DNA of 64,000 nt from Pedobacter cryoconitis (GTDB taxonomy: Bacteria; Bacteroidota; Bacteroidia; Sphingobacteriales; Sphingobacteriaceae): assembly GCF_014200595.1 (NCBI RefSeq), contig NZ_JACHCG010000002.1, forward strand, positions 496,001-560,000, given 5' to 3'. Positions 7,694-17,066 of the stretch are shown piece after piece. A model generated the notes under the pieces. The model saw nothing but the letters and a program-made list of their open reading frames with translations, was not told where the DNA came from and ran no database searches. Positions within the stretch are counted from its first letter, which is position 1, and each line of letters opens with the position of its first letter. The position numbers and the translations under genes are program-made.

Positions 7694-10600
7694 ATGCTTA
7701 ACCTGATTATTAGCTTTTCTATAAAGAATAAGCTGATCATTGGTCTTTTTGTACTCACGCTGATAGGCTGGGGTACTTATGAGGTCACTAAATTACCCAT
7801 AGACGCACTTCCGGATATCACCGATAACCAGGTTCAGGTGATTACTGTATCACCTTCTCTTGGCGCACCAGATATTGAAAGATTAATTACATTTCCTATC
7901 GAGCAGGCTTGCAGCAGTATCTCCGGCCTTAAACAAATCAGAAGTTTTTCCCGCTTTGGGCTTTCGCTGGTTACCATCGTATTCAATGAAGAAACCGATG
8001 TTTACTGGGCCCGCCAGCAGATCAGTGAAAAATTACAACAAGTACAGCAAGAGATCCCGGCAGGTGTGGGATCGCCGCAAATGGCTCCTGTGTCAACCGG
8101 ACTTGGTGAGATTTATCAATATGTGGTCAGGCCACTCAAAGGATATGAAGATCAATACGATGCGACAGAACTCCGGACTATTCAGGACTGGATTGTACGC
8201 CGCCAGCTTTTAGGTACACCCGGTATTGCAGAAGTTTCCAGTTTTGGCGGTAAACTCAAACAATATGAAATCGCCGTTCGCCAGGAACAATTGAAAGCTC
8301 ACAATCTTACCATAGCTGATGTATTCAGCGCTTTGGAAAGAAACAATGAAAATACCGGGGGCGCTTATATCGAAAAAGGCCCTACCGTATTATACATCAG
8401 AAGTGAAGGATTGACTGCCACTACGCAGGATATTCAGCAGATTGTAGTAAAAACACTGGAAAATGGTACACCCTTACTCATGAAAGATGTGGCAACTGTT
8501 CAGTACGGCGCTGCAATCAGGTATGGCGCGATGACCTATAATGATCAGGGCGAAGTAGCTGGTGCCGTAGTCATGATGCTGAAAGGCGAAAACTCCTCTG
8601 TAGTTGTTAAGAGAGTTAAAGATAAGATTGCAGAAATACAGAAAATGCTGCCAAAAGGAGTAGTTATTGAGCCCTTTCTGGATCGGACAAAAATGGTGGA
8701 TAATGCTATTCATACCGTAGAAACCAATTTATTAGAAGGTGCGCTGATTGTTATTTTTGTTCTCGTATTCTTTCTCGGTAACCTCAGAGCAGGATTGATC
8801 GTATCTTCAGTTATCCCGCTCTCCATGTTATTTGCGATTATTCTGATGAATAAATTTGGCGTTGGCGGAAACCTGATGTCGCTGGGTGCAATAGATTTCG
8901 GGCTGATTGTCGATGGCTCAGTTATCGTTGTCGAAGCTATCTTGCACCGCTTTTCACATTCCAAACAATTCAGAAAAGCAGGGCACATCAACCAGGATGA
9001 GATGGATAAAGAAGTCGGAAAATCAACTGGTTCTATGATTAAATCGGCTGTTTTCAGCCAGATCATTATCCTGATCGTTTATTTGCCAATTCTTTCACTC
9101 GAAGGTATTGAAGGAAAGATGTTTAAACCGATGGCGTTTACAATTGCATTTGCCATTCTGGGTGCATTTATTTTATCTGTTACTTACGTTCCGATGATGT
9201 CAGCGCTATGCCTCAGTAAAAACCTGAAGCATGAGAAAAATATGACTGACCGTTTGATGGCATGGCTGGAAAGAAGATATCAGCCACTGCTCAGTAAAGT
9301 GCTGCATTTCCCTAAAACTTTGATCCTGATTACGCTCTCTTTATTTGTAGTTGCTGTATTTATACTGACCCGTTTAGGGGGAGAATTTATTCCCCAGCTC
9401 GAAGAAGGCGATTTTGCTGTTGAAACCAGGTTATTGACCGGGAGTAACTTAAATAACACGATTGAAACCACACAAAAAGCCGCTAAGATTCTGTTAAAAG
9501 AATTTCCGGAAGTACAGAAAATAGTGACCAAGATTGGAAGTGCCGAAATTCCTACAGATCCGATGCCCTTTGAAGCAGGGGATATGATGGTTATCCTTAA
9601 GGATAAAAAAGAATGGACTTCCGCTAAATCATTTCCTGAATTAAGTGCAAAAATGACAAAAGCGCTCGAAGTTGTTCCGGGCATTACAGTTGGATTTCAA
9701 TTTCCTGTTCAAATGCGTTTCAATGAATTGATGACAGGGGCGAGGCAGGATGTGGTCTGTAAGATTTTTGGAGAAGATCTGGATTCTCTGGCTAATTATG
9801 CCCATCGTTTAACTGGAATCATCCAAACCGTTAAAGGAGCGATTAACATTTACGAAGAAAAAGTAAATGGGATGCCTCAGGTTGTGGTGAAATATAACAG
9901 AGAAGGCATGGCTAAATACGGCCTGAATGTAAGTGATGTAAACCGGGTTGTGAATACAGCCTTCGCGGGTCAGGTCGCAGGCCAGGTTTATGAAGGAGAA
10001 AAGCGATTTGATATGGTGGTCAGGTTAGATGGGGAAGCGCGCAAAAATATTGCTGATATCCGTAACCTGATGATCCCTGCAAAAACCGGTGGTCAGATCC
10101 CATTGTCTTTGGTGGCTTCAGTGGAAGAAGTTGAAGGTGTGAACCAGATTCAGCGGGAAGACACTAAACGCAGGATTATCATTGGATTTAACATCAAAGA
10201 CAGGGATGTACAATCCATAGTAGAAGAATTACAGCAGAAAGTTGGAAAAGAACTCCACCTGAATAAAGGTTATACCATACAATACGGAGGCTCATTTGAG
10301 AATATGACTGCTGCCAAAGCAAGATTAAGTATTGTAGTACCTATTGCACTTTTACTGATCTTTTTACTGCTTTACTTCGCTTTTAGTTCAGTAAAACAAG
10401 GATTGTTAATTTATACAGCCATTCCGTTATCAGCTATTGGCGGGATTCTGGCACTCTGGATGAGAGACCTTCCCTTTAGTATTTCTGCCGGAGTAGGTTT
10501 TATTGCTTTATTCGGCGTAGCTGTTTTAAACGGGATTCTTTTGGTAACTGAATTTAACAGGCTGAAAAAAGAAGGCTGGACGGATGTTAAACGGATTGTG

Positions 10601-12055
10601 ATCCATGCTACCAAATCAAAGCTCAGGGCTGTTCTGATGACCGCTTTGGTTCCTTCCCTTGGATTTATTCCAATGGCTATCAGTACAGGTGCCGGTGGAG
10701 CTGTACAGAAACCACTGGCCACCGTTGTGATTGGTGGTCTGATCGTCTCTACTTTACTTACCCTATTCGTTTTACCTATGCTTTATATACTCTTTGAAAA
10801 AGGATTTAAATATTTCAGGCCGCAAAAGACAATAGCTGCCGTAATTATTTTGTTCTTCATCAGCTTCCATTCAACTGCTCAGCAAAAAATACATTTGCCG
10901 GCGGCAATAGACAGTGCGTTAAAAAATAACAATGCCCTGCGGGTTTCTGTGCTGGAAACCAGTTATCACCGTGAACTAAAAAAGAGCAGTTTTGATGTTC
11001 AGAAAGCGAATGCAGGATTTGAATTTGGTCAGTATAACAGTTTAAACAATGACAACAGATTTTCTATCTCCCAAAGCATTGATTTCCCTTCAGTTTATAC
11101 CCGGCAGTCGGCTATCTATAAAACCAATATCCTGTTAAGTGAAACAGGCCAGTTGCAACAACAACTGGAACTGAAAACAAGAGTTAAATCTACTTATTAC
11201 GGCTTACTGGTTCTGGAAAATAAACGCAGGTTATTGCTACAAGCAGATAGCATTTATGGTAATTTTCTGAAGAAGGCTGAACAACGTTTTAGTTCGGGAG
11301 ATGTTGACGCATTGGAACTTGCAACAGCGAGAAACCAGCGTTCACAAATCTCCAATCAGCTGGAAATTCTAAAAACAGATTATGAAGTATTAGTGAACCG
11401 CTTTAACCTGTTATTGAATAGCCAGGGCAAATTGGTTCCTGAAACCGATAGTGTACTATATAAGCTTGGTTCTTTGCCAGCGGCTGATCAGATTGCAGCT
11501 AATCCTTCGTTAAAATTACAGCAACAGCAGATTCTGCTTTCTCAGCAACAATATAAATTAGAAAAGAGCAAACTCATGCCTTCTTTAAATGTGGGCTATA
11601 GTAACGCAAGTATTGTAGGCTTTCAAACTATAAGTTCGGGCGCTGAATTATATTTTGATAAAGGTAAACGGTTCTCCTCAGTAAATATCGGAGTTGGAAT
11701 CCCCTTGTTTTTTGGTGCGCAACGTTCCAGGATCAAAGCCTCGAATGTCTTAATCAGACAGCGCGAACAGGAATTTTCTGTGATCGAACAGGAATTGAAT
11801 AACAGGATGGCAGACGCGTTGAAAATTTATGCGCAGCACAGCAGACTGGTCACCTCTTATCAAAGCTCAATTTTACCCAATGCTTCTAAAATAATTACTA
11901 TTACCACCGATAAATTAAATGCCGGGGAAATTGGTTATCTGGATTGGGTGATCTTAATCAATCAATCTATACAAATCCGTAGTGAATATTTCAATACTGT
12001 TCAGCAACTGAATGAAGCAGCCTTTGAAATAGAAAAAATAAGTGCCATTAACTAA
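7694..12055 (+). CDS. CzcA-type heavy-metal RND permease fused to a TolC-like outer-membrane factor
   Basis: A 1453-residue fusion. Residues 1 to about 1040 are a heavy-metal-efflux RND permease of the inner membrane. TM4 carries D401, D407 and E414 (DFGLIVDGSVIVVE), the arrangement of CzcA-type divalent-cation pumps (Co/Zn/Cd/Ni) rather than the Cu/Ag type. After the last membrane segment a second hydrophobic stretch ending in STAQQ (about 1050-1068) resembles a leftover signal peptide and leads into a TolC/CusC-like domain (IHLPAAIDSALKNNNALRV, later FLKKAEQRFSSGDV and LDWVILINQS). Such fusions are known in Bacteroidota. How the TolC part reaches the outer membrane, by cleavage or as a tethered chain, is unclear. 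The adaptor gene follows directly. Confidence 0.93.
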   Translation: MLNLIISFSIKNKLIIGLFVLTLIGWGTYEVTKLPIDALPDITDNQVQVITVSPSLGAPDIERLITFPIEQACSSISGLKQIRSFSRFGLSLVTIVFNEETDVYWARQQISEKLQQVQQEIPAGVGSPQMAPVSTGLGEIYQYVVRPLKGYEDQYDATELRTIQDWIVRRQLLGTPGIAEVSSFGGKLKQYEIAVRQEQLKAHNLTIADVFSALERNNENTGGAYIEKGPTVLYIRSEGLTATTQDIQQIVVKTLENGTPLLMKDVATVQYGAAIRYGAMTYNDQGEVAGAVVMMLKGENSSVVVKRVKDKIAEIQKMLPKGVVIEPFLDRTKMVDNAIHTVETNLLEGALIVIFVLVFFLGNLRAGLIVSSVIPLSMLFAIILMNKFGVGGNLMSLGAIDFGLIVDGSVIVVEAILHRFSHSKQFRKAGHINQDEMDKEVGKSTGSMIKSAVFSQIIILIVYLPILSLEGIEGKMFKPMAFTIAFAILGAFILSVTYVPMMSALCLSKNLKHEKNMTDRLMAWLERRYQPLLSKVLHFPKTLILITLSLFVVAVFILTRLGGEFIPQLEEGDFAVETRLLTGSNLNNTIETTQKAAKILLKEFPEVQKIVTKIGSAEIPTDPMPFEAGDMMVILKDKKEWTSAKSFPELSAKMTKALEVVPGITVGFQFPVQMRFNELMTGARQDVVCKIFGEDLDSLANYAHRLTGIIQTVKGAINIYEEKVNGMPQVVVKYNREGMAKYGLNVSDVNRVVNTAFAGQVAGQVYEGEKRFDMVVRLDGEARKNIADIRNLMIPAKTGGQIPLSLVASVEEVEGVNQIQREDTKRRIIIGFNIKDRDVQSIVEELQQKVGKELHLNKGYTIQYGGSFENMTAAKARLSIVVPIALLLIFLLLYFAFSSVKQGLLIYTAIPLSAIGGILALWMRDLPFSISAGVGFIALFGVAVLNGILLVTEFNRLKKEGWTDVKRIVIHATKSKLRAVLMTALVPSLGFIPMAISTGAGGAVQKPLATVVIGGLIVSTLLTLFVLPMLYILFEKGFKYFRPQKTIAAVIILFFISFHSTAQQKIHLPAAIDSALKNNNALRVSVLETSYHRELKKSSFDVQKANAGFEFGQYNSLNNDNRFSISQSIDFPSVYTRQSAIYKTNILLSETGQLQQQLELKTRVKSTYYGLLVLENKRRLLLQADSIYGNFLKKAEQRFSSGDVDALELATARNQRSQISNQLEILKTDYEVLVNRFNLLLNSQGKLVPETDSVLYKLGSLPAADQIAANPSLKLQQQQILLSQQQYKLEKSKLMPSLNVGYSNASIVGFQTISSGAELYFDKGKRFSSVNIGVGIPLFFGAQRSRIKASNVLIRQREQEFSVIEQELNNRMADALKIYAQHSRLVTSYQSSILPNASKIITITTDKLNAGEIGYLDWVILINQSIQIRSEYFNTVQQLNEAAFEIEKISAIN

Positions 12056-12068
12056 GTTTATAAAAAAG

Positions 12069-13217
12069 ATGAAAAAAGTAATTCTATTCGCGTCCTTTTT
12101 GCTCATTTTATGCTCTTCTTGCAGCAATCAGCAGCAAGAGGAAAAGACTGCCGCAAAGGAAGAAAACACGAAAACAAAGATTGAGGGAGACATGGTTCAG
12201 CTTTTGCCTGAGCAGATTAAAAACTCAGGAGTGGAAACCGGGCCTTTTAAAAAGCAGGAAATGCATACTATTTTAAAAGTGAATGGTGTGGTTGACGTAC
12301 CACCAGAAAACATGATATCGATCAGTATTCCATTAGGCGGATATGTTAAAAAGATGATGCTGATCCCAGGAATGCGGGTAGCAAAAGGGAGCATATTAGC
12401 TACTATAGAAGATCAGCAGTACATTCAGTTACAACAAGACTATTTAACAGCAAAGAGTAAACTGAAATTTGCAGAAGCAGATTATATACGCCAGAAAGGT
12501 TTAAATGCGACAAAGGCGACCAGCGATAAACTTTTCCAGCAGGCAGAAAGTGATTTTAGCAGTCAAAAAATCCTGGTACGTTCCTTAGCTGAAAAGATCA
12601 GGTTAATCGGTCTGAATCCGAACACCCTGAATGAGAATAATATCTCAAGAGCGATTAGTATTTATGCCCCTATCAGTGGTTATGTGACCAAAGTGAACGT
12701 GAATACCGGGAAATATGTTACTTCTTCCGATGTTTTATTCGAGCTGATCAATCCGGGTGCTTTACATGTTAACCTGACTGTTTTTGAAAACGATGCCTCT
12801 AAATTAAAAGAAGGACAAAAGATTATTTGTACGACCAATAAACATCCGGAGAAAAAATACCTGGCCGTGATCCATTTAATTACGCCAAATATCGGTGAAG
12901 ACCGTACAACCAGTGTACATTGTGATCTTAAAGACTACGACAAAGACTTGTTACCCGGTACTTTTATGAATGCAACCATTGAATTAAACAACAATAGCGT
13001 GACCGCAGTTCCGGAAAGTGCAGTTGTGAAATGGGAAAATAAAGAATATGTTTTTTCTGCTGAAGGCGGGAATAAATTCAGAATGAGGAAAGTAGAAACC
13101 GGGGTGGTCAACAACGGGTTTGTAGAGATTAAATCGGCACTGGACGTGAAATCAATTGTAGTCAAAAATGCTTACGCGATTCTAATGAAAATGAAGAATA
13201 GCGAAGAAGAAGGATAG
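12069..13217 (+). CDS. HlyD/CusB-type periplasmic adaptor of the metal efflux pump
   Basis: A 382-residue membrane-fusion lipoprotein. The start MKKVILFASF is chosen because it opens a lipoprotein signal (LILCSSCSNQ); an in-frame ATG 27 bases upstream lies inside the end of the RND gene. After a charged linker come a barrel-sandwich half (ISIPLGGYVKKMMLIPGMRV), a helical hairpin (about residues 115-190), the second half (IYAPISGYVTKVNVNTGKYV) and a beta-barrel/C-terminal domain with AVPESAVV. This is the order of RND adaptors, which bridge the inner-membrane pump and the outer-membrane channel. It starts 13 bases after the fusion gene stops, completing the efflux operon. Confidence 0.92.
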   Translation: MKKVILFASFLLILCSSCSNQQQEEKTAAKEENTKTKIEGDMVQLLPEQIKNSGVETGPFKKQEMHTILKVNGVVDVPPENMISISIPLGGYVKKMMLIPGMRVAKGSILATIEDQQYIQLQQDYLTAKSKLKFAEADYIRQKGLNATKATSDKLFQQAESDFSSQKILVRSLAEKIRLIGLNPNTLNENNISRAISIYAPISGYVTKVNVNTGKYVTSSDVLFELINPGALHVNLTVFENDASKLKEGQKIICTTNKHPEKKYLAVIHLITPNIGEDRTTSVHCDLKDYDKDLLPGTFMNATIELNNNSVTAVPESAVVKWENKEYVFSAEGGNKFRMRKVETGVVNNGFVEIKSALDVKSIVVKNAYAILMKMKNSEEEG

Positions 13218-13232
13218 CTAATTAATTTCATG

Positions 13233-13284
13233 TTATATTTACGACGGAGGTTGCCCTGACAGGTGACCTTTGCCGTAAATATAA
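13233..13284 (+). promoter_or_regulatory. Long sense-strand hairpin in front of the Dph6-like gene
   Basis: Two 23-base arms (13233-13255 and 13262-13284) with a 6-base loop. As plus-strand RNA 22 of 23 positions pair, four of them as G-U; read from the other strand those four become A-C mismatches, so the structure is specific to plus-strand RNA. It ends 10 bases before a TTG start and has no T run, so it is either a leader structure or an atypical end of the efflux operon. Confidence 0.55.
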
Positions 13285-13294
13285 TAACAGAGAA

Positions 13295-14032
13295 TTGAGC
13301 ACACTAAAAACATATTTTAACTGGAGCACAGGCAAAGATTCTGCCCTTGCTTTGCACTATCTGATGCAGGATAAAAACTATAGCATAGCACATTTGCTTA
13401 CCTCGGTTAACCAGCAGCATAACCGGGTCAGCATGCATGGCTTGCGCAGAGAACTATATCAACTGCAAATCGATGCATTGAACCTGCCATACAGCACTAT
13501 AGAATTGCCAGAACAACCCTCCATGCAGGAATATGAAATACTGATGGAAAAAGAAGTTTCCAGTTTACAGCAACAAGGATTTACGCATGCTGCTTTTGGA
13601 GACATCTTTTTAGAAGATCTCAGGAAATACAGAGAACAACAACTATCGGCTTTGAACATAAAATCTGTTTTCCCCCTTTGGAAGAAGGATACCAGGGAAT
13701 TGCTCAATGAATTTATTGACCTCGGTTTTAAATCTATCCTGGTCTGTATCAAAGCAGATTTACTCGATCAGGAATTTGCAGGAAGAATTATTGATGCAGA
13801 CTTTATCAAAGATTTGCCACCAAATGTGGATGTTTGCGGAGAGAACGGTGAATTCCATACCTTTTGTTTCGATGGGCCTATCTTCAATAAACCTGTTCCT
13901 TTTGAAATAGGGGAGAAGGTTTACAGAGAATATCAAGCTCCTGAAACGGATGCTGATACCTGTTCAACCCAACCCGCAAAAAGTAAGAGTGGATTTTGGT
14001 TTTGCGATTTATTGCCAGTAAAGAATAGCTAG
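13295..14032 (+). CDS. Dph6-like (DUF71) ATP-binding adenine nucleotide hydrolase family protein
   Basis: A 245-residue protein of the ATP-PPase superfamily. The N-terminus has the P-loop-like WSTGKDSALAL, equivalent to SGGKDS in diphthine-ammonia ligase (Dph6) and its bacterial relatives, and the C-terminal half has the conserved CGENGEFHTFCFDGP. Archaeal and eukaryotic members amidate diphthine on EF2; bacteria lack diphthamide, so the bacterial substrate is unknown. The start is TTG at 13295: there is no ATG or GTG in frame between an upstream stop and the first core residues (TYFNWSTGKDS). A TTG behind a long hairpin suggests low or controlled translation. The LD-carboxypeptidase gene follows by 9 bases and is probably cotranscribed. 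Confidence 0.88.
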   Translation: MSTLKTYFNWSTGKDSALALHYLMQDKNYSIAHLLTSVNQQHNRVSMHGLRRELYQLQIDALNLPYSTIELPEQPSMQEYEILMEKEVSSLQQQGFTHAAFGDIFLEDLRKYREQQLSALNIKSVFPLWKKDTRELLNEFIDLGFKSILVCIKADLLDQEFAGRIIDADFIKDLPPNVDVCGENGEFHTFCFDGPIFNKPVPFEIGEKVYREYQAPETDADTCSTQPAKSKSGFWFCDLLPVKNS

Positions 14033-14041
14033 TCATTACAA

Positions 14042-15079
14042 ATGAAATCTATGAACAGAAAATATTTCATTTCTTCTTTGGTTGCATCAGGAGCAATATT
14101 TTCCACTTTCAAAAGCTGGGCTAATCATTTGGTAAAAGAAGAAGTTAGTAAGATTAAAATTCCACCCTACTTAAAACCAGGTGATACCATAGGCATTACC
14201 AGTCCTGCGGGATCTATTAGCTTAGCAGGTATCCAACCGGCCGTTCAGCTTATGGAAAGCTGGGGATATAAAACTACCATCGGTTCAACCATAGGAAAAA
14301 AAGATTTTACCTATGGAGGTACAGACAAAGAAAGGCTCGAAGACCTTCAACAACTATTAGATAATCCGGTTATCAAAGCAATTATGTGTGCCAGAGGTGG
14401 TTATGGTATAGTTCGTATTATTGATCAGCTGGATTTTACTGAATTTATCAAACATCCTAAATGGTTAATCGGATTTAGTGATGTCACCGTTTTACACTGC
14501 CACATTAATCAGAATTTTGGTATTGCAACCCTGCATTCTAAAATGTGTAACAGCTTTCCTGATGATTGGGCTCAGGCAGAACCCATACAGATTTCTACAA
14601 TCTTATCAATCAGACAAGCATTAGCTGGCGAAGATTTCAAATATACTGCTCCGATAGCGCAATCAAATCGTTTGGGTAGGGCAGAAGGCGTGTTGATTGG
14701 GGGGAACCTTAGCATCATTGCCAGTAATTCTGGTACAAAATCAGATTTGGATACAACCGGTAAAATCCTGTTTCTGGAAGACACCAGTGAATACCTTTAC
14801 AATCTTGACCGGATGTTCTGGAATTTAAAGCGTACAGGAAAACTGGCTCATCTTGCGGGATTGATCATTGGCGGATTTAGTGCAAAACCAGATGATCCGG
14901 GCGAAATATTCGGTAAAACTATAGAGGAAATTGTGATGGAGAAGATAAAAGGGTATGATTACCCGGTTTGTTTCAATTTTCCTTCAGGACATCAGCGTGC
15001 TAACTTTGCATTAAAATGCGGAACAAGACATTTGCTTGAAGTTGGAAATGGAGGAAGCACGCTCAGTTCACTGAAATAA
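14042..15079 (+). CDS. LD-carboxypeptidase (peptidase family S66)
   Basis: A 345-residue protein of the S66 family, which removes the terminal D-Ala from murein tetrapeptides or hydrolyses related amides. The hydrophobic N-terminus (FISSLVASGAIFSTF) suggests export. Core motifs are present: KPGDTIGITSPAGS, the nucleophile S146 in GFSD, GGNLSI, the Glu-containing LFLEDTSEYLYNLDR, and FPSGHQRAN with the catalytic His. E. coli LdcA is cytoplasmic, whereas this one appears exported. An ATG three codons downstream is an alternative start. It is probably the second gene of the Dph6-like unit and ends at a strong hairpin. Confidence 0.9.
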   Translation: MKSMNRKYFISSLVASGAIFSTFKSWANHLVKEEVSKIKIPPYLKPGDTIGITSPAGSISLAGIQPAVQLMESWGYKTTIGSTIGKKDFTYGGTDKERLEDLQQLLDNPVIKAIMCARGGYGIVRIIDQLDFTEFIKHPKWLIGFSDVTVLHCHINQNFGIATLHSKMCNSFPDDWAQAEPIQISTILSIRQALAGEDFKYTAPIAQSNRLGRAEGVLIGGNLSIIASNSGTKSDLDTTGKILFLEDTSEYLYNLDRMFWNLKRTGKLAHLAGLIIGGFSAKPDDPGEIFGKTIEEIVMEKIKGYDYPVCFNFPSGHQRANFALKCGTRHLLEVGNGGSTLSSLK

Positions 15080-15120
15080 GTTAGCGAGAGCAGCGGCTCT
15101 CGCTAACTCTGATTATTTTT
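15079..15120 (+). terminator. Terminator between LD-carboxypeptidase and the OmpA-family gene
   Basis: A perfect 13-bp stem (15079-15091 with 15096-15108, loop AGCG), GC-rich in the middle, followed on the plus strand by a T-rich tract that overlaps the end of the convergent OmpA-family gene. It ends the LD-carboxypeptidase transcript and may also act, more weakly, from the other side. Confidence 0.85.
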
Positions 15121-16462
15121 TAGTCACACGGATATCGATACGGCGATTTTGTGCTTTTCCATCAGCAGTATCATTGCTGGCAATCGGGTGCTCTGCGCCA
15201 TAACCTTCAGCCTCTAAGCGTTTAGGATCTACACCTGATTTTACCAGTTCCTGCATTGCTGCATTAGCCCGTTCATTAGATATTTTCTTATTGATTGCAG
15301 CATCTCCTGTATTGTCAGTATAGCCGCCTAATTTTAGATTGACCTCAGGATACGCTTTTAAAATAGCGACCATATTTTTCAACTGTTCCTGTGACTCTGC
15401 TTTTAAGGTGCTTTTTCCAGTTTCGAAGTACAACCTGTCAAAAGTAAACCATGTCGTTTTATCAACAGGCTTATTCTTATCCTCAATAAATGCAATCAAT
15501 CTGTTCTCTACAGAGTTCTCCCCGATACTGATCACTGTGCCATCAGGTAATTTCTTATCAGTTTTAGCCCCAAGATCTCTCACGAAATCTCCTGCTTCAT
15601 TTAATTTTCCTGCAATGGTACTGCCTGCCGCGGCGGCTCCTGCTTTCATCGAACTGCCAGCAGAATCCATCTTAGTACCCATTGAATCAACTTTGGACGA
15701 TAAAGAATCAGTAGGGTTGCCGACTGTTGATTTATTACATCCTGATCTGCCCATAATCCACCATGCACCAATGATAATAATCAGTAATGGGATCAGCCAT
15801 TTCAGGAACCCACCACCAGATTTCGTATCCTGAACTGTTCCGTAATTTACAGGAGGTACTTTTGGTAAATCTACCTTAGGAACCTCTACCTTGGGAATAG
15901 CTACTTTGGGTATTTCCACTTTCGGCAGGCTAAGATTTGCCAACCCTAAAGAATCACTCAGGCCTTGTGGCAATGCTGCGGTAATCTCCTGTTTACTTTC
16001 AAATATTTTACTTAGCAAGTCAGAAAAATTCCAGCCCTTAACAGCCATTGTTTTGGTAATAAATCCAATAACCAGTGGCGCGATCATGGCCATTAATCCT
16101 GAAGATTTTTCGGCACTCAATCCGGTAGATGTTGAAAGTGCACTGGTTACAGCGCCCGCGTCGTTTCCAAATAAACCACCTAACAATGATTTTCCTTTAT
16201 CCAGTAAAGAGTCCTCACTACCACTTAATAAATCTTCTGGCGTACTTTCTGCAACTGCACCAGTGCCAGACAGATTTGGTAATATTTTAGCCAGGATATC
16301 TGGGTCTGATCCAGCTCCATTTTTTAGAATACCACCTAAAACGGCGGGGATACCAGCAGCGAAACCAGTTTTTACCTGGTCTTCGCTTACGCCAGCTTTC
16401 TGGCTCAGAGATGAGATTACATGATCACTCACCTGACTTTTTAATAGCTCAATTAAATTCAT
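15113..16462 (-). CDS. DUF937 (YidB-like) and OmpA domain protein with a proline-rich repeat linker
   Basis: A 449-residue protein. Residues 1 to about 150 are a DUF937 domain (GFAAGIPAVLGGILKNGAG, later GLMAMIAPLVIGFITK). A linker at about 190-215 repeats PKVEIPKVAIPKV-type units, followed by one membrane segment (LIPLLIIIIGAWWIM) and a C-terminal OmpA-like peptidoglycan-binding domain (FDRLYFETGKSTLKAESQ; LGGYTDNTGD; NERANAAMQELVKSGV; NRRIDIRV). The layout suggests an envelope protein anchored in the inner membrane with its OmpA domain holding peptidoglycan. The repeat would be an extended stalk. It is transcribed alone, convergent with the LD-carboxypeptidase gene. Confidence 0.9.
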   Translation of the reverse strand: MNLIELLKSQVSDHVISSLSQKAGVSEDQVKTGFAAGIPAVLGGILKNGAGSDPDILAKILPNLSGTGAVAESTPEDLLSGSEDSLLDKGKSLLGGLFGNDAGAVTSALSTSTGLSAEKSSGLMAMIAPLVIGFITKTMAVKGWNFSDLLSKIFESKQEITAALPQGLSDSLGLANLSLPKVEIPKVAIPKVEVPKVDLPKVPPVNYGTVQDTKSGGGFLKWLIPLLIIIIGAWWIMGRSGCNKSTVGNPTDSLSSKVDSMGTKMDSAGSSMKAGAAAAGSTIAGKLNEAGDFVRDLGAKTDKKLPDGTVISIGENSVENRLIAFIEDKNKPVDKTTWFTFDRLYFETGKSTLKAESQEQLKNMVAILKAYPEVNLKLGGYTDNTGDAAINKKISNERANAAMQELVKSGVDPKRLEAEGYGAEHPIASNDTADGKAQNRRIDIRVTKK

Positions 16463-16634
16463 GTTGATAGTTTTTAGGTTAGAAATTTTAGTGTTTATAT
16501 CAATCTTTTATAAAATAAAAGACGCATTAACTCATAATATTCAAACGATCACTATACACCCTCGCCTTTAATTTCAATTCAGTACCTGTAAATCAGACAC
16601 TTGCACATACATAAATATAAGCTTATTAAATTGT

Positions 16635-17030
16635 TTAATTGCTATTCACTTTATCCTTTAGTTCCGGACGCTTCGCTTCAATCAATGAATTGACCTCGAT
16701 CATAAATCCTCCCGGAGCCATAAAATAGAAAGTAAGTCTTCCATGTTCCTCACGGATCTCTTCCGGATTATATCCGCCGGCAGTGATTTTTTCATGTAGC
16801 TCTTTTACCTGCTCAACGGTTTCCTGCATAAATCCGATATGAAAGATTTGAGGATAGAAAGCATCATCAGCTTTGAAAAAGGTAATCAACGAGCCGTTTT
16901 TATCCAGTAAAAAAGCCATTTTGGAGCTGACCGGAGTTTGTGGAGCACGTTCCATACCAAAATAAGTTTCAAGCAATTCTACAGTGGCAGGAACCTCAGT
17001 AACTGCAAATCCAATGTGGTTAATTTTCAT
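16635..17030 (-). CDS. VOC (glyoxalase/bleomycin-resistance) family protein
   Basis: A 131-residue single-chain vicinal-oxygen-chelate protein built from two beta-alpha-beta-beta-beta modules. It starts MKINHIGFAV with the first metal-ligand His at residue 5, has IFHIGFMQETVEQV opening the second module, and ends with GGFMIEVNSL carrying the usual terminal Glu ligand. It resembles methylmalonyl-CoA epimerase or glyoxalase-like members, but the substrate cannot be read from the sequence. It follows the TetR gene on the same strand by 36 bases, so it is probably in one operon with, and controlled by, that regulator. Confidence 0.88.
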   Translation of the reverse strand: MKINHIGFAVTEVPATVELLETYFGMERAPQTPVSSKMAFLLDKNGSLITFFKADDAFYPQIFHIGFMQETVEQVKELHEKITAGGYNPEEIREEHGRLTFYFMAPGGFMIEVNSLIEAKRPELKDKVNSN

Positions 17031-17066
17031 TATTTTTAAATTAAGTAATATTAAATCTGTTTATAC

